NCBI GenBank assembly: GCA_964388085.1
Contig: CAYLZW010000110.1
Coordinates: 1 to 16,878 of the forward strand
Reading direction: 5' to 3'
Source of the DNA: CAYLZW01 sp964388085
Lineage (GTDB): Bacteria > Myxococcota > UBA727 > CAYLZW01
DNA length: 16,878 nucleotides
Shown: positions 6,151 to 13,271 of the stretch, piece by piece
Position numbering within the stretch: the stretch's first letter is position 1
How the letters are laid out: every line of letters starts with the position of its first letter
Notes under the pieces: model-generated
What the model saw: the letters and a program-made list of their open reading frames with translations, nothing else
Database searches by the model: none
What the model was told of the DNA's origin: nothing
Made by a program: the position numbers and the translations under genes

Positions 6151-6190
6151 ACTTCGTTTGTGTACTAAATATCTACGGAAAACTCGACCC
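6151..6190 (-). promoter_or_regulatory. AT-rich putative promoter region upstream of the 72-aa gene
   Basis: A short AT-rich island (on the minus strand GAGTTTTCCGTAGATATTTA and a little beyond) stands out in a very GC-rich, gene-free stretch of 173 bp between the MarR gene and the 72-aa gene. TAGATA could serve as a -10 element, but no convincing -35 is seen. The call rests on composition and position only. Confidence 0.25.
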
Positions 6191-6266
6191 CACGCCCGCG
6201 GCTGTCACGGGTGCGCGCGGCCCTTCGGGAGAGCCCGCCCCTCTCCCTCGCTCGTCGAGGAGAGCG

Positions 6267-6842
6267 TCAGCGGCGGCGGCTCCGGCGCTGACGAGCGCGC
6301 TGCACCACGTCGTCGCCGGTGGCGGGATCGGCCTCGCTCTCGAGCAGCTCCTCGACGACGTCCGGGTCGGCGAGGATGGGGCCGGTCGCCAGCAAGGGGG
6401 AGGCGTCGAGCGCGCCCGCGTCCATCATCTCGACGATCTGCTTCAGCACGGTGTCGATGATGACGCGGTTCGCCTCCGGCAGATCGTCGAGCGCGCTGGT
6501 GAAGCGCTCCTGCAGCGGCGAAGGCGCCCGCCGGGCGATGTCGCGCCCGGACGGTGTGAGAGCGAGCAGGACGCGACGGCGGTCGGACGCGCTCTTCTCC
6601 CGCGTGACGAGCCCGCGCGCCTCGAGCCGCGTCAGGATGCCCGTGATGGTCGCGTTCGAGAGCGACACCGCGCGCGCCAGCTCCGACGGCGTCATCGACG
6701 GGTGCTCGCGAAGCTGCAGCAGGCAGACGAGCTGGGGCCCGGTCAGGTGCACCGTCGCCACGAGGCGCCGACTGTGCAGGTCAATGGCCCGTGACACCTT
6801 CCGCAGCGACCTCAGGATGCTCTGCTCGAGCTCGTCGGCCAT
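6267..6842 (-). CDS. MarR-family transcriptional regulator
   Basis: The 191-aa protein carries the MarR winged helix: dimerisation helix (about 5-30), LTGPQLVCLLQLREHPSMTP (34-53), SELARAVSLSNATITGIL as helix-turn-helix (about 54-71), and the wing LVTREKSASDRRRVLLALTP with the characteristic D-R-R at its tip. It should bind operator DNA as a dimer and usually represses nearby genes in response to a small ligand. It is about 40 residues longer than common MarR proteins, with an acidic then Arg-rich tail ending QRARQRRSRRR. GAGG eight nt upstream supports the ATG at 6842. It starts 40 bp after the OmpA-family gene on the same strand, so read-through from that gene is possible. Target genes are unknown. 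Confidence 0.93.
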   Translation of the reverse strand: MADELEQSILRSLRKVSRAIDLHSRRLVATVHLTGPQLVCLLQLREHPSMTPSELARAVSLSNATITGILTRLEARGLVTREKSASDRRRVLLALTPSGRDIARRAPSPLQERFTSALDDLPEANRVIIDTVLKQIVEMMDAGALDASPLLATGPILADPDVVEELLESEADPATGDDVVQRARQRRSRRR

Positions 6843-6882
6843 CCGTCGTCCTCGTCGGCGTCACCGCCATCGCGCGCCCGCG

Positions 6883-8772
6883 TCACTCCCCCGCGCCGAG
6901 GAAGCGGAACACGACCCGGCGGTTCTTGGCGCGCCCCTCGGTGGTGTCGTTGGTGGCGATGGGATCGGTCTCGCCGTAGCCCTTGGCCTCGAGCTTGTCC
7001 TTCGGGACGCCCGCCTTGATGAGGAAGTCACGCACCGACTCCGCGCGGCGCTGCGACAGCAAGAGGTTGTAGCCCTCGCTGCCGGCCGAGTCGGTGTGGC
7101 CCTCTACGCGGATGCGCGCCTCGGGCGGCGTCTGTTGAATGGCCTTCGCCACGTCCCGCAAGATCGAGAAGCTCTCGGGTTTGATGGTGGCCTTGTCGAG
7201 CTCGAAGTGGATGGTCTCCAGGATCTCGACCTTGGACTTCGTCACCACGATGCGCGTGTCGTCGGGGCAGCCGTCGCTGTCCTCGTCGCCGTCCATGTCC
7301 TCGGGCTGGTCGGGGCACTCGTCGTCGTTGTCGAGCAGCCCGTCCTCGTCGTTGTCCGGCTCGGGACAGCCGTCCGCGTCGCGGAAGCCGTCCTTGTCCT
7401 CGGGCTCGTTGACGCACTTGTCGTCCGCGTCGAGGATGCCGTCCTGGTCGTTGTCGGGCTCGGGGCAGCCGTCCGCGTCTTCGAAGCCGTCCTGATCCTC
7501 GGCGTCGTTCGGGCAGGCGTCGGCGCTGTCGAGCACGCCGTCCTGGTCGTTGTCGAGGTCGGGGCAGCCGTCCTCATCCTCGAAGCCGTCCACGTCCTCG
7601 GCGTCGTCCTTGCACTTGTCGGCGTCGTTCAAGATGCCGTCACCGTCGACGTCGTCCGCCGGGCAGCCCTGCTGCTCGGGCACGCCGGCCAGGTTCGGGC
7701 AGCGGTCGTCGAGGTCTTTCACGCCGTCTGCGTCGTTGTCCGGATCGGGGCAGCCGTCGCTGTCCTGGAATTGGTCCTTGTCCTCGGGCTCGCGCTTGCA
7801 AGCGTCGTCCTCGTCGAGGATGCCGTCGTCGTCCGCGTCGCGGCGCAGGTTGCCGTAGCGGACACCGGCGAACACGCGCAGGTCGGGGGTGCCGAAGCCG
7901 GCCACGAGGCCCCAGCCGAGGCCGCCGAAGACCTGGATGGGCCCGAACACGTCCCACGCGGCGCCGCCGAGCAGCTCGAGTGGGTTTTGGTTGATGTCGG
8001 CGAAGGGCGAGAGCAGCGCGGTCGCGCCCGCGATGCTCGCGTTCACCTCGAGGGGCAGATCGAGCTGCTCGCGCAGGTCGTAGCCGACACCGGCGCGGTA
8101 GAGGAGCTCGTGGCTGACGTCGAGCCCAACGAAGTCGGTCTGCGGGCGAAAGCGCATGCCCGCGTTCGCCGCGAGGCGCACGCCATACAGCTCCGTCGAC
8201 AACGCGAGCTCGGGCACGAAGGTGAAGAAGCCCTCGCCCATGTAGCTCTGCGCCGGCAGCGCCGTGGGCACGGTGAACGCCGTGATGATGGCCAGATCGA
8301 CGAGGTGATCCTGACGGCGCAGCACGCGAAACTTCGGCACCACGCGGATGTCACCGACGCCGACCGCGCTGAGCTCGCCGAGCACGGCGTCGGCCGCGGC
8401 CGGAGGCGTGCCCCGCCCCTGGTACAGCACGAGGGGGAGCTCGGCGCCGACCTGCATCCACTCGATGAGCGAGAGCGCGCCCACGAGGCTGGTCGCCACG
8501 CGATGGCCGACGAGGACACCCGCGCGCTCCACGCCGGCCTCGCTGCGCCGCGAGAGCGTCAGCGGGTTCAGCGCGTACCAGCCCCAGAGCGACAGGTCGT
8601 ACTGCAGGTGCTCGCCGACGGCGCCCGACTCCACGTCGATGATGCCGCTTCGATCGAGCGACGGCCGTAGCCGCTCGACGGGGAAGCCGGCGTTCTCGCC
8701 GCCCGGCTGCTCTTGTCCCGAGGCGGCCACCGCGAAGAAGCACATGGCGAGGCCAGCGATTGTCGCTCGCAT
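6883..8772 (-). CDS. OmpA-family outer-membrane protein with TSP3 calcium-binding repeats
   Basis: The 629-aa protein has a signal peptide (MRATIAGLAMCFFAVAASG), an N-terminal domain of about 280 residues with amphipathic strands typical of a beta-barrel, a thrombospondin type-3 repeat region (about 312-505) and a C-terminal OmpA domain (about 512-625). The OmpA domain contains GHTDSAGSEGYNLLLSQRRA and KNRRVVFRF, the peptidoglycan-binding signature. The likely role is anchoring the outer membrane to the cell wall, with a Ca2+-stiffened linker crossing the periplasm. The ATG at 8772 is preferred over the GTG at 8781 because AAGGGTG then sits at ideal ribosome-binding distance. The architecture is frequent in Myxococcota. 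Length and motifs are complete. Confidence 0.92.
   Translation of the reverse strand: MRATIAGLAMCFFAVAASGQEQPGGENAGFPVERLRPSLDRSGIIDVESGAVGEHLQYDLSLWGWYALNPLTLSRRSEAGVERAGVLVGHRVATSLVGALSLIEWMQVGAELPLVLYQGRGTPPAAADAVLGELSAVGVGDIRVVPKFRVLRRQDHLVDLAIITAFTVPTALPAQSYMGEGFFTFVPELALSTELYGVRLAANAGMRFRPQTDFVGLDVSHELLYRAGVGYDLREQLDLPLEVNASIAGATALLSPFADINQNPLELLGGAAWDVFGPIQVFGGLGWGLVAGFGTPDLRVFAGVRYGNLRRDADDDGILDEDDACKREPEDKDQFQDSDGCPDPDNDADGVKDLDDRCPNLAGVPEQQGCPADDVDGDGILNDADKCKDDAEDVDGFEDEDGCPDLDNDQDGVLDSADACPNDAEDQDGFEDADGCPEPDNDQDGILDADDKCVNEPEDKDGFRDADGCPEPDNDEDGLLDNDDECPDQPEDMDGDEDSDGCPDDTRIVVTKSKVEILETIHFELDKATIKPESFSILRDVAKAIQQTPPEARIRVEGHTDSAGSEGYNLLLSQRRAESVRDFLIKAGVPKDKLEAKGYGETDPIATNDTTEGRAKNRRVVFRFLGAGE
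7258..7839 (-). repeat. TSP3 repeat array inside the OmpA-family gene
   Basis: Six Asp-rich units encode DxDxDG-type calcium loops with paired cysteines (DGCPDPDND, DGCPEPDND). The last three follow a regular 33-residue (99-bp) period: DNDQDGVLDSADACPND, DNDQDGILDADDKCVNE and DNDEDGLLDNDDECPDQ. The DNA of these units is also near-repeated, so unit number could vary between strains by recombination. Confidence 0.85.
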
Positions 8773-8875
8773 GCGAGTCACCCTTATGTTGGCACCTATG
8801 TTCGCCGGGTGACGTTACACCGAAACGGCTGCTTCACGTCGAGCGACGGCCTCCCGCGGAGAGGGCGCGCGCGGC

Positions 8876-9376
8876 TCAGGCCTTCAGGCGCTCGTCGATC
8901 CACTGCTGCGTGAAGTCCGCGGCGTCCTTGAAGGACTTCTCGACGTCCGCCACCACGAGCTTCTCGACCATGCCGCCGACGCCGAGCAGCTTCACCTGAA
9001 TCTCGCCGTCCGCGATGCGCAGCACGCCGTCGCCCGCCTTCTGGAACTTGATGCTGCCGCGCGCGTCGACCTTGCTGGCCAGCACGGACGGCACCGTCTC
9101 CCACTTGGCCTCGTACGAGCCCCAGCGGTACGAGAGCCGCTCCTCGTACTCGAGGCGATCGGCCTTCAGCACCTTCTTCACCGCCGTGGGCAGCTCGCGG
9201 TCAGGCCCGATGCGCAGCACGCGGTCCAGCTTCTCGTCGTCGCGCTCCATGCGCACGACGATGCGCGAGAGGTTCACGCGCTTGCACATCGCCTGGTTGA
9301 AGTCTTCGTTGAAGTAGAGCTCTTCGAAGTCTTCGAGGCTGATGTGGTCGAACTTCGCTTCCGTGCGGAATTTCAT
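8876..9376 (-). CDS. DUF2505-family protein
   Basis: The 166-aa protein starts MKFRTEAKFDHISLEDFEEL and alternates strands and helices throughout (LSYRWGSYEAKWETVPSVLA, then GSIKFQKAGDGVLRIADGEI and a final amphipathic helix). This matches the layout of DUF2505, a START/SRPBCC-like ligand-pocket fold of unknown function. No signal peptide or membrane segment is present. The ATG at 9376 has CAGGAC about ten nt upstream. It starts only 25 nt after the 3' end of tRNA-Lys on the same strand with no terminator between, so it may be transcribed with the tRNA. The family call is from pattern memory, not a search. Confidence 0.7.
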   Translation of the reverse strand: MKFRTEAKFDHISLEDFEELYFNEDFNQAMCKRVNLSRIVVRMERDDEKLDRVLRIGPDRELPTAVKKVLKADRLEYEERLSYRWGSYEAKWETVPSVLASKVDARGSIKFQKAGDGVLRIADGEIQVKLLGVGGMVEKLVVADVEKSFKDAADFTQQWIDERLKA

Positions 9377-9401
9377 GCGGCGCGTCCTGATGTCGAGGAG
9401 G

Positions 9402-9477
9402 TGGTGGGTCGTCCGGGACTCGAACCCGGGACCATCGGATTAAAAGTCCGGTGCTCTACCAACTGAGCTAACGACCC
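9402..9477 (-). tRNA. tRNA-Lys (anticodon UUU)
   Basis: On the minus strand the gene reads GGGTCGTTAGCTCAGTTGGT at its 5' end. It has a perfect 7-bp acceptor stem (GGGTCGT/ACGACCC), D-arm, the anticodon loop CTTTTAA (anticodon UUU), T-arm GGGTTCGAGTCCC and an encoded CCA at 9402-9404. The mature body without CCA is 73 nt. The anticodon stem has one C-A mismatch at its base, which is tolerable. It decodes AAA/AAG. Confidence 0.96.
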
Positions 9478-9486
9478 TCAGCGCCC

Positions 9487-9515
9487 CACGTAGAAGCCGG
9501 CCCGCGCAGTGTCAA
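9487..9515 (-). promoter_or_regulatory. Probable sigma-70 promoter of tRNA-Lys
   Basis: On the minus strand a perfect TTGACA (9515-9510) is followed by exactly 17 nt and then TACGTG (9492-9487) as a weak -10. Transcription would start a few bases before the tRNA 5' end at 9477. The -35 match and spacing are strong; the -10 keeps only its first two consensus bases. Confidence 0.55.
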
Positions 9516-9536
9516 GCGACGAGGTCGGCGCACCCG

Positions 9537-11615
9537 TCACTCGAGCTCGCCGAGCTTCACGAGCCCGGGCTGCTTGGTGCGATAGGTGTCGTCGACGTGG
9601 TTCATCAGCTCGATGAAGCCCTGCTCGAAGCGCCGGTCGTCGCGCGGCAGCCCCTCGAAGTCTGCGTAGAAGTTGCCGGTCCAGCAGGTGTCGCCGTAGC
9701 AGTCGCCGTCGACCCAGACGATGATCGCGCGCTGGAAGTCGGTCAGGCCGGCTTGCCGTCGCTCGGCGTTGTTCGCCTCCATCATCGAGCCCCACAACAC
9801 GAGGCCGATGCCGACCATGTCGTCGGCCGACTGCCCTTGGCCGTGAAAGAAATAGAGCACCGGATAGCGCTCGTCCTGGCGGTCGCTCAGGTAGTAGTCC
9901 GGCGGCAGCAGCACGCCGTACTTCACCTCGCGTCCGAGCACGTCGCTCTCGTAGCTCGTCAAGAAGCCGAAGTCGGACAAGAGCCCGTTCGGGCTCTCGA
10001 GGTCCTCGAGCGTGCCGCCGATGGACGTGTCCCGGCCCTCGGGCGGGATGCGCGCCGAGAGGAAGCCGAACAGCGTGTACAGGCGGTGGATGATGTCCGG
10101 CCCGACGTGGTTGCCGTCGCCGAGGATGTCGTCCGTCGATGGGCACACGGCAGGGTCGCCGTAGCGCAGGTAGGCGACCTGGCCCATGGCCTCGCGCGAA
10201 TAGTCGGCGTCGTAATACACGTAGGGGCCGTCGATGCCGGGCAGCGCGCGAAAGTCTCCGTACACCTTGGCGTCCGGCACGCGGCGCTTCACCTTCGAGA
10301 AGAACGCGTTCGTGATCTGCGCCGTGTTCAAGAAGTCGCGGATACCGGCGTCGACCCAGAGGTCGAGGCGCGCCACCTGGCTGTCGGGGATGGCCTCGAA
10401 CAGGTTCGCGGGCGAGCGGTCATACAAGCGCTGCAGCGTCGGCGAGAGATCGTACACGCCGTTCCCTTCGCCGTAGTCGGCGGTCGCCGGCACGCCGTCG
10501 AGCCCATCGTCGTCGTACGCCTCGCCCTCGTCGTGTCGCAGGTTCCGCTCGAGCCCGTCGGGGTTCGTGTTCGGATCCCAGTCGTCCCCGGCAGGGTCCG
10601 GGTTCGTGGCGACGTCGTAGCCGTCCTCTTCCTCGCTGGCGAGCCCGTCGCTGCCGACGTCGCGGTAGCGCTCGCGGTTGTTGATGAGCAGCGGCTCCCC
10701 GTAGTCGCGACGGCCGTTCGCGTTCAGGTCCACCGCCAGCGCGAACTCGATGACGTTGCCGTGCGCGCCCGGGTCCGCCGGGTCGTAGTCGCCGCTGCGC
10801 TGGCTGTTGCCGTCACAGAAGGTGATGACCGGATAGCTGCCCTCGGGGTTGTACTCGCGGTTGTAGACACCCTCGAGGACGATGGGCTCCGCGCACAGCG
10901 CCGCGCGGTCGAACGAGCCGTCGTTCGGCGGCACGTGCCACGACGACGGGACGCCGGCCGGGAAGTATTCGCTGTCCGGGTTGTAGACGAGCGGGTTCCC
11001 GAAGGCGGACACCATGTCGTGGAAGATCTCCGTCAAGCCGTCCCGATCGAACGTGCCGCCGCGCCCCTCGTCGGGGCCGCGGTACCAGTGGTTGAAGTCG
11101 GAGCGGAACATGGAGCAGGCGCTGCCCGGCACCGCGGGGAAGAGCCCCGGGCTCACTTGCGCGCCGCCCTCGAGCGGCCAGACGTCGTGGACACCGCAGA
11201 ACACCTCGGGATCGCTCGGGTCATCGAGGCGGGCAGGATCGTCCGCCAGCACGGCCTCGAGCTGCTCGAGGGGGCAGAAGCCGCCGAGGTGGTTCTCGAG
11301 CAGCATGCCCCAGAGGAACTCGCTGTCGGCGAAGGGCGTCCCCATGACGCCGACGACGTCAAACAGGTCGGGGTAGTTGAACCCGATGCGCGTGGCGGTG
11401 CCGCCGCCCATGCTGACGCCCGCCACCGCGCGATAGGTGAAGCAGCGCTCGCCCGGGTGCGCCTCCACGGTAGCGTCGTCACAGGCCGCGAGGCCGAAGC
11501 GCTCGCCGAAGTCCACCTGCTCGACCGGCGGTCCGCCGTCGGGCGTCTCGGCGGGCGGCGGACAGGCGGTCAGGAGCAGCAGCGGCAGGAACGCGGGGGC
11601 GCGCCGACGGGACAT
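9537..11615 (-). CDS. Lipoprotein esterase (alpha/beta-hydrolase) with circularly permuted order
   Basis: This 692-aa product has a lipoprotein signal peptide ending LLLLTAC (Cys18), so it is likely anchored to a membrane. It carries the parts of a PF00756-type esterase: nucleophile elbow AGVSMGGG (Ser68) followed by FNYPDLFDVVGVMG, an acid candidate in LWVDAGIRD (Asp427), a His candidate in GDGNHVGPDIIHRLY (His503), and the oxyanion segment YPVLYFFHGQGQS (591-594) followed by IIVWVDGD and ELMNHVDDTYRTK. In standard members the HGxG strand comes before the Ser elbow; here it comes last. Asp-rich insertions (about 296-385), including DLNANGRRDYGEP and DDDGLDG, look calcium-binding. The start at 11615 has GAGG five nt upstream; GTG 11621 is an alternative. 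Substrate unknown. Confidence 0.8.
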   Translation of the reverse strand: MSRRRAPAFLPLLLLTACPPPAETPDGGPPVEQVDFGERFGLAACDDATVEAHPGERCFTYRAVAGVSMGGGTATRIGFNYPDLFDVVGVMGTPFADSEFLWGMLLENHLGGFCPLEQLEAVLADDPARLDDPSDPEVFCGVHDVWPLEGGAQVSPGLFPAVPGSACSMFRSDFNHWYRGPDEGRGGTFDRDGLTEIFHDMVSAFGNPLVYNPDSEYFPAGVPSSWHVPPNDGSFDRAALCAEPIVLEGVYNREYNPEGSYPVITFCDGNSQRSGDYDPADPGAHGNVIEFALAVDLNANGRRDYGEPLLINNRERYRDVGSDGLASEEEDGYDVATNPDPAGDDWDPNTNPDGLERNLRHDEGEAYDDDGLDGVPATADYGEGNGVYDLSPTLQRLYDRSPANLFEAIPDSQVARLDLWVDAGIRDFLNTAQITNAFFSKVKRRVPDAKVYGDFRALPGIDGPYVYYDADYSREAMGQVAYLRYGDPAVCPSTDDILGDGNHVGPDIIHRLYTLFGFLSARIPPEGRDTSIGGTLEDLESPNGLLSDFGFLTSYESDVLGREVKYGVLLPPDYYLSDRQDERYPVLYFFHGQGQSADDMVGIGLVLWGSMMEANNAERRQAGLTDFQRAIIVWVDGDCYGDTCWTGNFYADFEGLPRDDRRFEQGFIELMNHVDDTYRTKQPGLVKLGELE

Positions 11616-11732
11616 GAGCACCTCGAGATCGAGCCCGCACCTGTACGGGGCCGTGCGCCACGTCGCAACACGGGGTCTTTCGCCCGCGCGCCGAGGACGT
11701 CATAAGCCCCGAAAGTCACTGGAGCTGCTGCG

Positions 11733-13256
11733 ATGTCGTCGATGCCAACCCGCGCCGAGCTGAAGAAGAACCTGAAGGCGCTGAAGCTTCGCCTCGAGAA
11801 GAGACCCATGGACCTCGACGCGCGCATGCGCATGGCGCGTACGCACCGCCTGCTCGCCGAGAAGAAGCACGCGGTGGCGCACTATCGCGCTGTCGCCCGC
11901 TACCTCTCGTTGGCCGGCCAGCCGCTCATGGCCATCGGCGTCCTGAAGGAGCTCTTGCAGGTCGACCCGCGCCACGAGGAGACCCTGCTCTTCCTCGCGA
12001 AGCTCTACGCGAGGACCGCCGGCGCCGAGCCATCGAACCGTGGCCGGGTGGCGGTGCCCATCGCCGACGCTCCGCCCACCGGCCCCATCGCGCTCCCCGA
12101 GGGGCTGCCCGCGAGCGCGACCGGGCTGTGGCGCGCCATCCAGCCGCTCTCGACCGATGTGTTCGCCGCCGTGCATGGATCGCAAAAGGACGACGTCTCC
12201 ATCGCCGCCGAGCTGCGCCAGCTCGAGCCCACGCTCGACATCGACGAGGCGGATGTGCTCGAGGAGCGCGCGCTCAGCGGCGAAGGGGCGCCCGACTTCG
12301 TGGAGCCCGATCCCGACGACTTCGAGATCCTCGGCCCGCTCACGACCGAGGACATCGTCCTGCCCAAGGTGACGTTGTTCTCGTCGCTCTCGCCCGAGGC
12401 GTTCATCGAGCTGGGTCACGCCATGGTGTTTCAGCGCGCGGAGCCGGGCGAGGTGCTGTTCGAGGAGGGCGAGCCGGGAGACAGCTGCATCGTCATCTCC
12501 CGCGGGCGGGCGCGCGCGCTGCGCAAGAACGATGACGGCGCCGACGTGGAGCTCATGACGCTTCAGGAGGGCGACTTCGCCGGCCTGTTCGCGCTGCTCT
12601 CGTCGCAGTCGCGACACGCGAGCCTGATCGCCGACTCGCACCTCGAGTACTTCGAGATCGATCGACTGGCCGTCGAGCGCCTCGTGGCGAAGGACGCGCA
12701 CTCGAAGGACGCCCTCGCCGAGCTGTTTCGCGAGCGCCTGCTGTTGAACCTGCTGGCGGTGCTGCCGGTGTTCACGAGCCTCGCGCCCGACGAGCGCGCC
12801 GGCGTCGTGGCGCGCTTCAAGAACAAGCACCACGAGCCCGAGCACGAGATCCTCTGGACCGGCTTCGAGCACGACGGCCTCTGGGTCATCCTCGAGGGCA
12901 GCGTGCGCCTCGAGGGCCCCGTGCGGCTCCCTGCGCACGGGGCCCTCGCCGACACAGCGGCGGCGAGCGACGACGACGGCGCGGTGACCGGCGTCCGCCT
13001 CGTGCCCGGCGACTTCTTCGGCAGCTTCGCCGGCACGAACCAGGGCGCCAGCGAGGTCAACGTCGTCGCGCTCGATCGCGTCGTGGTCGCGGCGCTGCCG
13101 CAGGCCGCCTTCGCCGCCATCCTCGACGAGCACAAGGACCTCGCCGGCGTGCGAGACGCCTTCCAGAAGGAGGGCCTCATGCTGACGCGGCACGTGTTCG
13201 CGGGGAACGGGCGCCTGCCCGGTGGCTTCGTGCGCCTGAGGCCCTTGTTCGGCTGA
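11733..13256 (+). CDS. Protein with TPR-like N-terminus and two cyclic-nucleotide-binding-type domains
   Basis: The 507-aa protein has a basic helical start, helix pairs at about residues 28-95 (RMARTHRLLAEKKHAVAHYR, then LMAIGVLKELLQVDP) that look like one or two TPR units, and an acidic linker. Two beta-roll domains of the CRP/cNMP type follow: CNB1 (about 213-325, VTLFSSLSPEAF, then GEVLFEEGEPGDSCIVISRG) and CNB2 (about 343-470, LPVFTSLAPDERAG). The phosphate-binding cassettes are degenerate: CNB1 has AGLFALLSSQSRHAS in place of FGELALL...PRAA, keeping the Arg but not the Glu; CNB2 (FGSFAGTNQGAS) lacks both. Canonical cAMP binding is therefore doubtful. There is no DNA-binding domain or signal peptide. 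GGAG lies nine nt before the ATG. It diverges from the esterase gene over a 117-bp spacer. Confidence 0.85.
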   Translation: MSSMPTRAELKKNLKALKLRLEKRPMDLDARMRMARTHRLLAEKKHAVAHYRAVARYLSLAGQPLMAIGVLKELLQVDPRHEETLLFLAKLYARTAGAEPSNRGRVAVPIADAPPTGPIALPEGLPASATGLWRAIQPLSTDVFAAVHGSQKDDVSIAAELRQLEPTLDIDEADVLEERALSGEGAPDFVEPDPDDFEILGPLTTEDIVLPKVTLFSSLSPEAFIELGHAMVFQRAEPGEVLFEEGEPGDSCIVISRGRARALRKNDDGADVELMTLQEGDFAGLFALLSSQSRHASLIADSHLEYFEIDRLAVERLVAKDAHSKDALAELFRERLLLNLLAVLPVFTSLAPDERAGVVARFKNKHHEPEHEILWTGFEHDGLWVILEGSVRLEGPVRLPAHGALADTAAASDDDGAVTGVRLVPGDFFGSFAGTNQGASEVNVVALDRVVVAALPQAAFAAILDEHKDLAGVRDAFQKEGLMLTRHVFAGNGRLPGGFVRLRPLFG

Positions 13257-13271
13257 ACGCCCCGACAAAGC

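Noticed and set aside
7258..7839. CRISPR-like array
   Set aside because: The periodic DNA is in-frame TSP3 protein coding with a 99-bp period and no unique spacers.
6319..8670. A 783-codon open frame on the plus strand
   Set aside because: It is antisense to the OmpA/TSP3 gene. The long frame arises from high-GC codons and the Asp-rich repeats (GTC/GTT on the other strand); its Val/Ala/Arg/Leu-rich translation shows no domain.
9597..11705. A 702-codon open frame on the plus strand
   Set aside because: It is antisense to the lipoprotein esterase, whose motifs are clear. The translation is Val/Arg/His/Ala-rich with no recognisable domain.
11700..13268. A 522-codon open frame on the minus strand
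   Set aside because: It mirrors the plus-strand cyclic-nucleotide-type gene, which has a good start and two recognisable domains; the antisense product has none.
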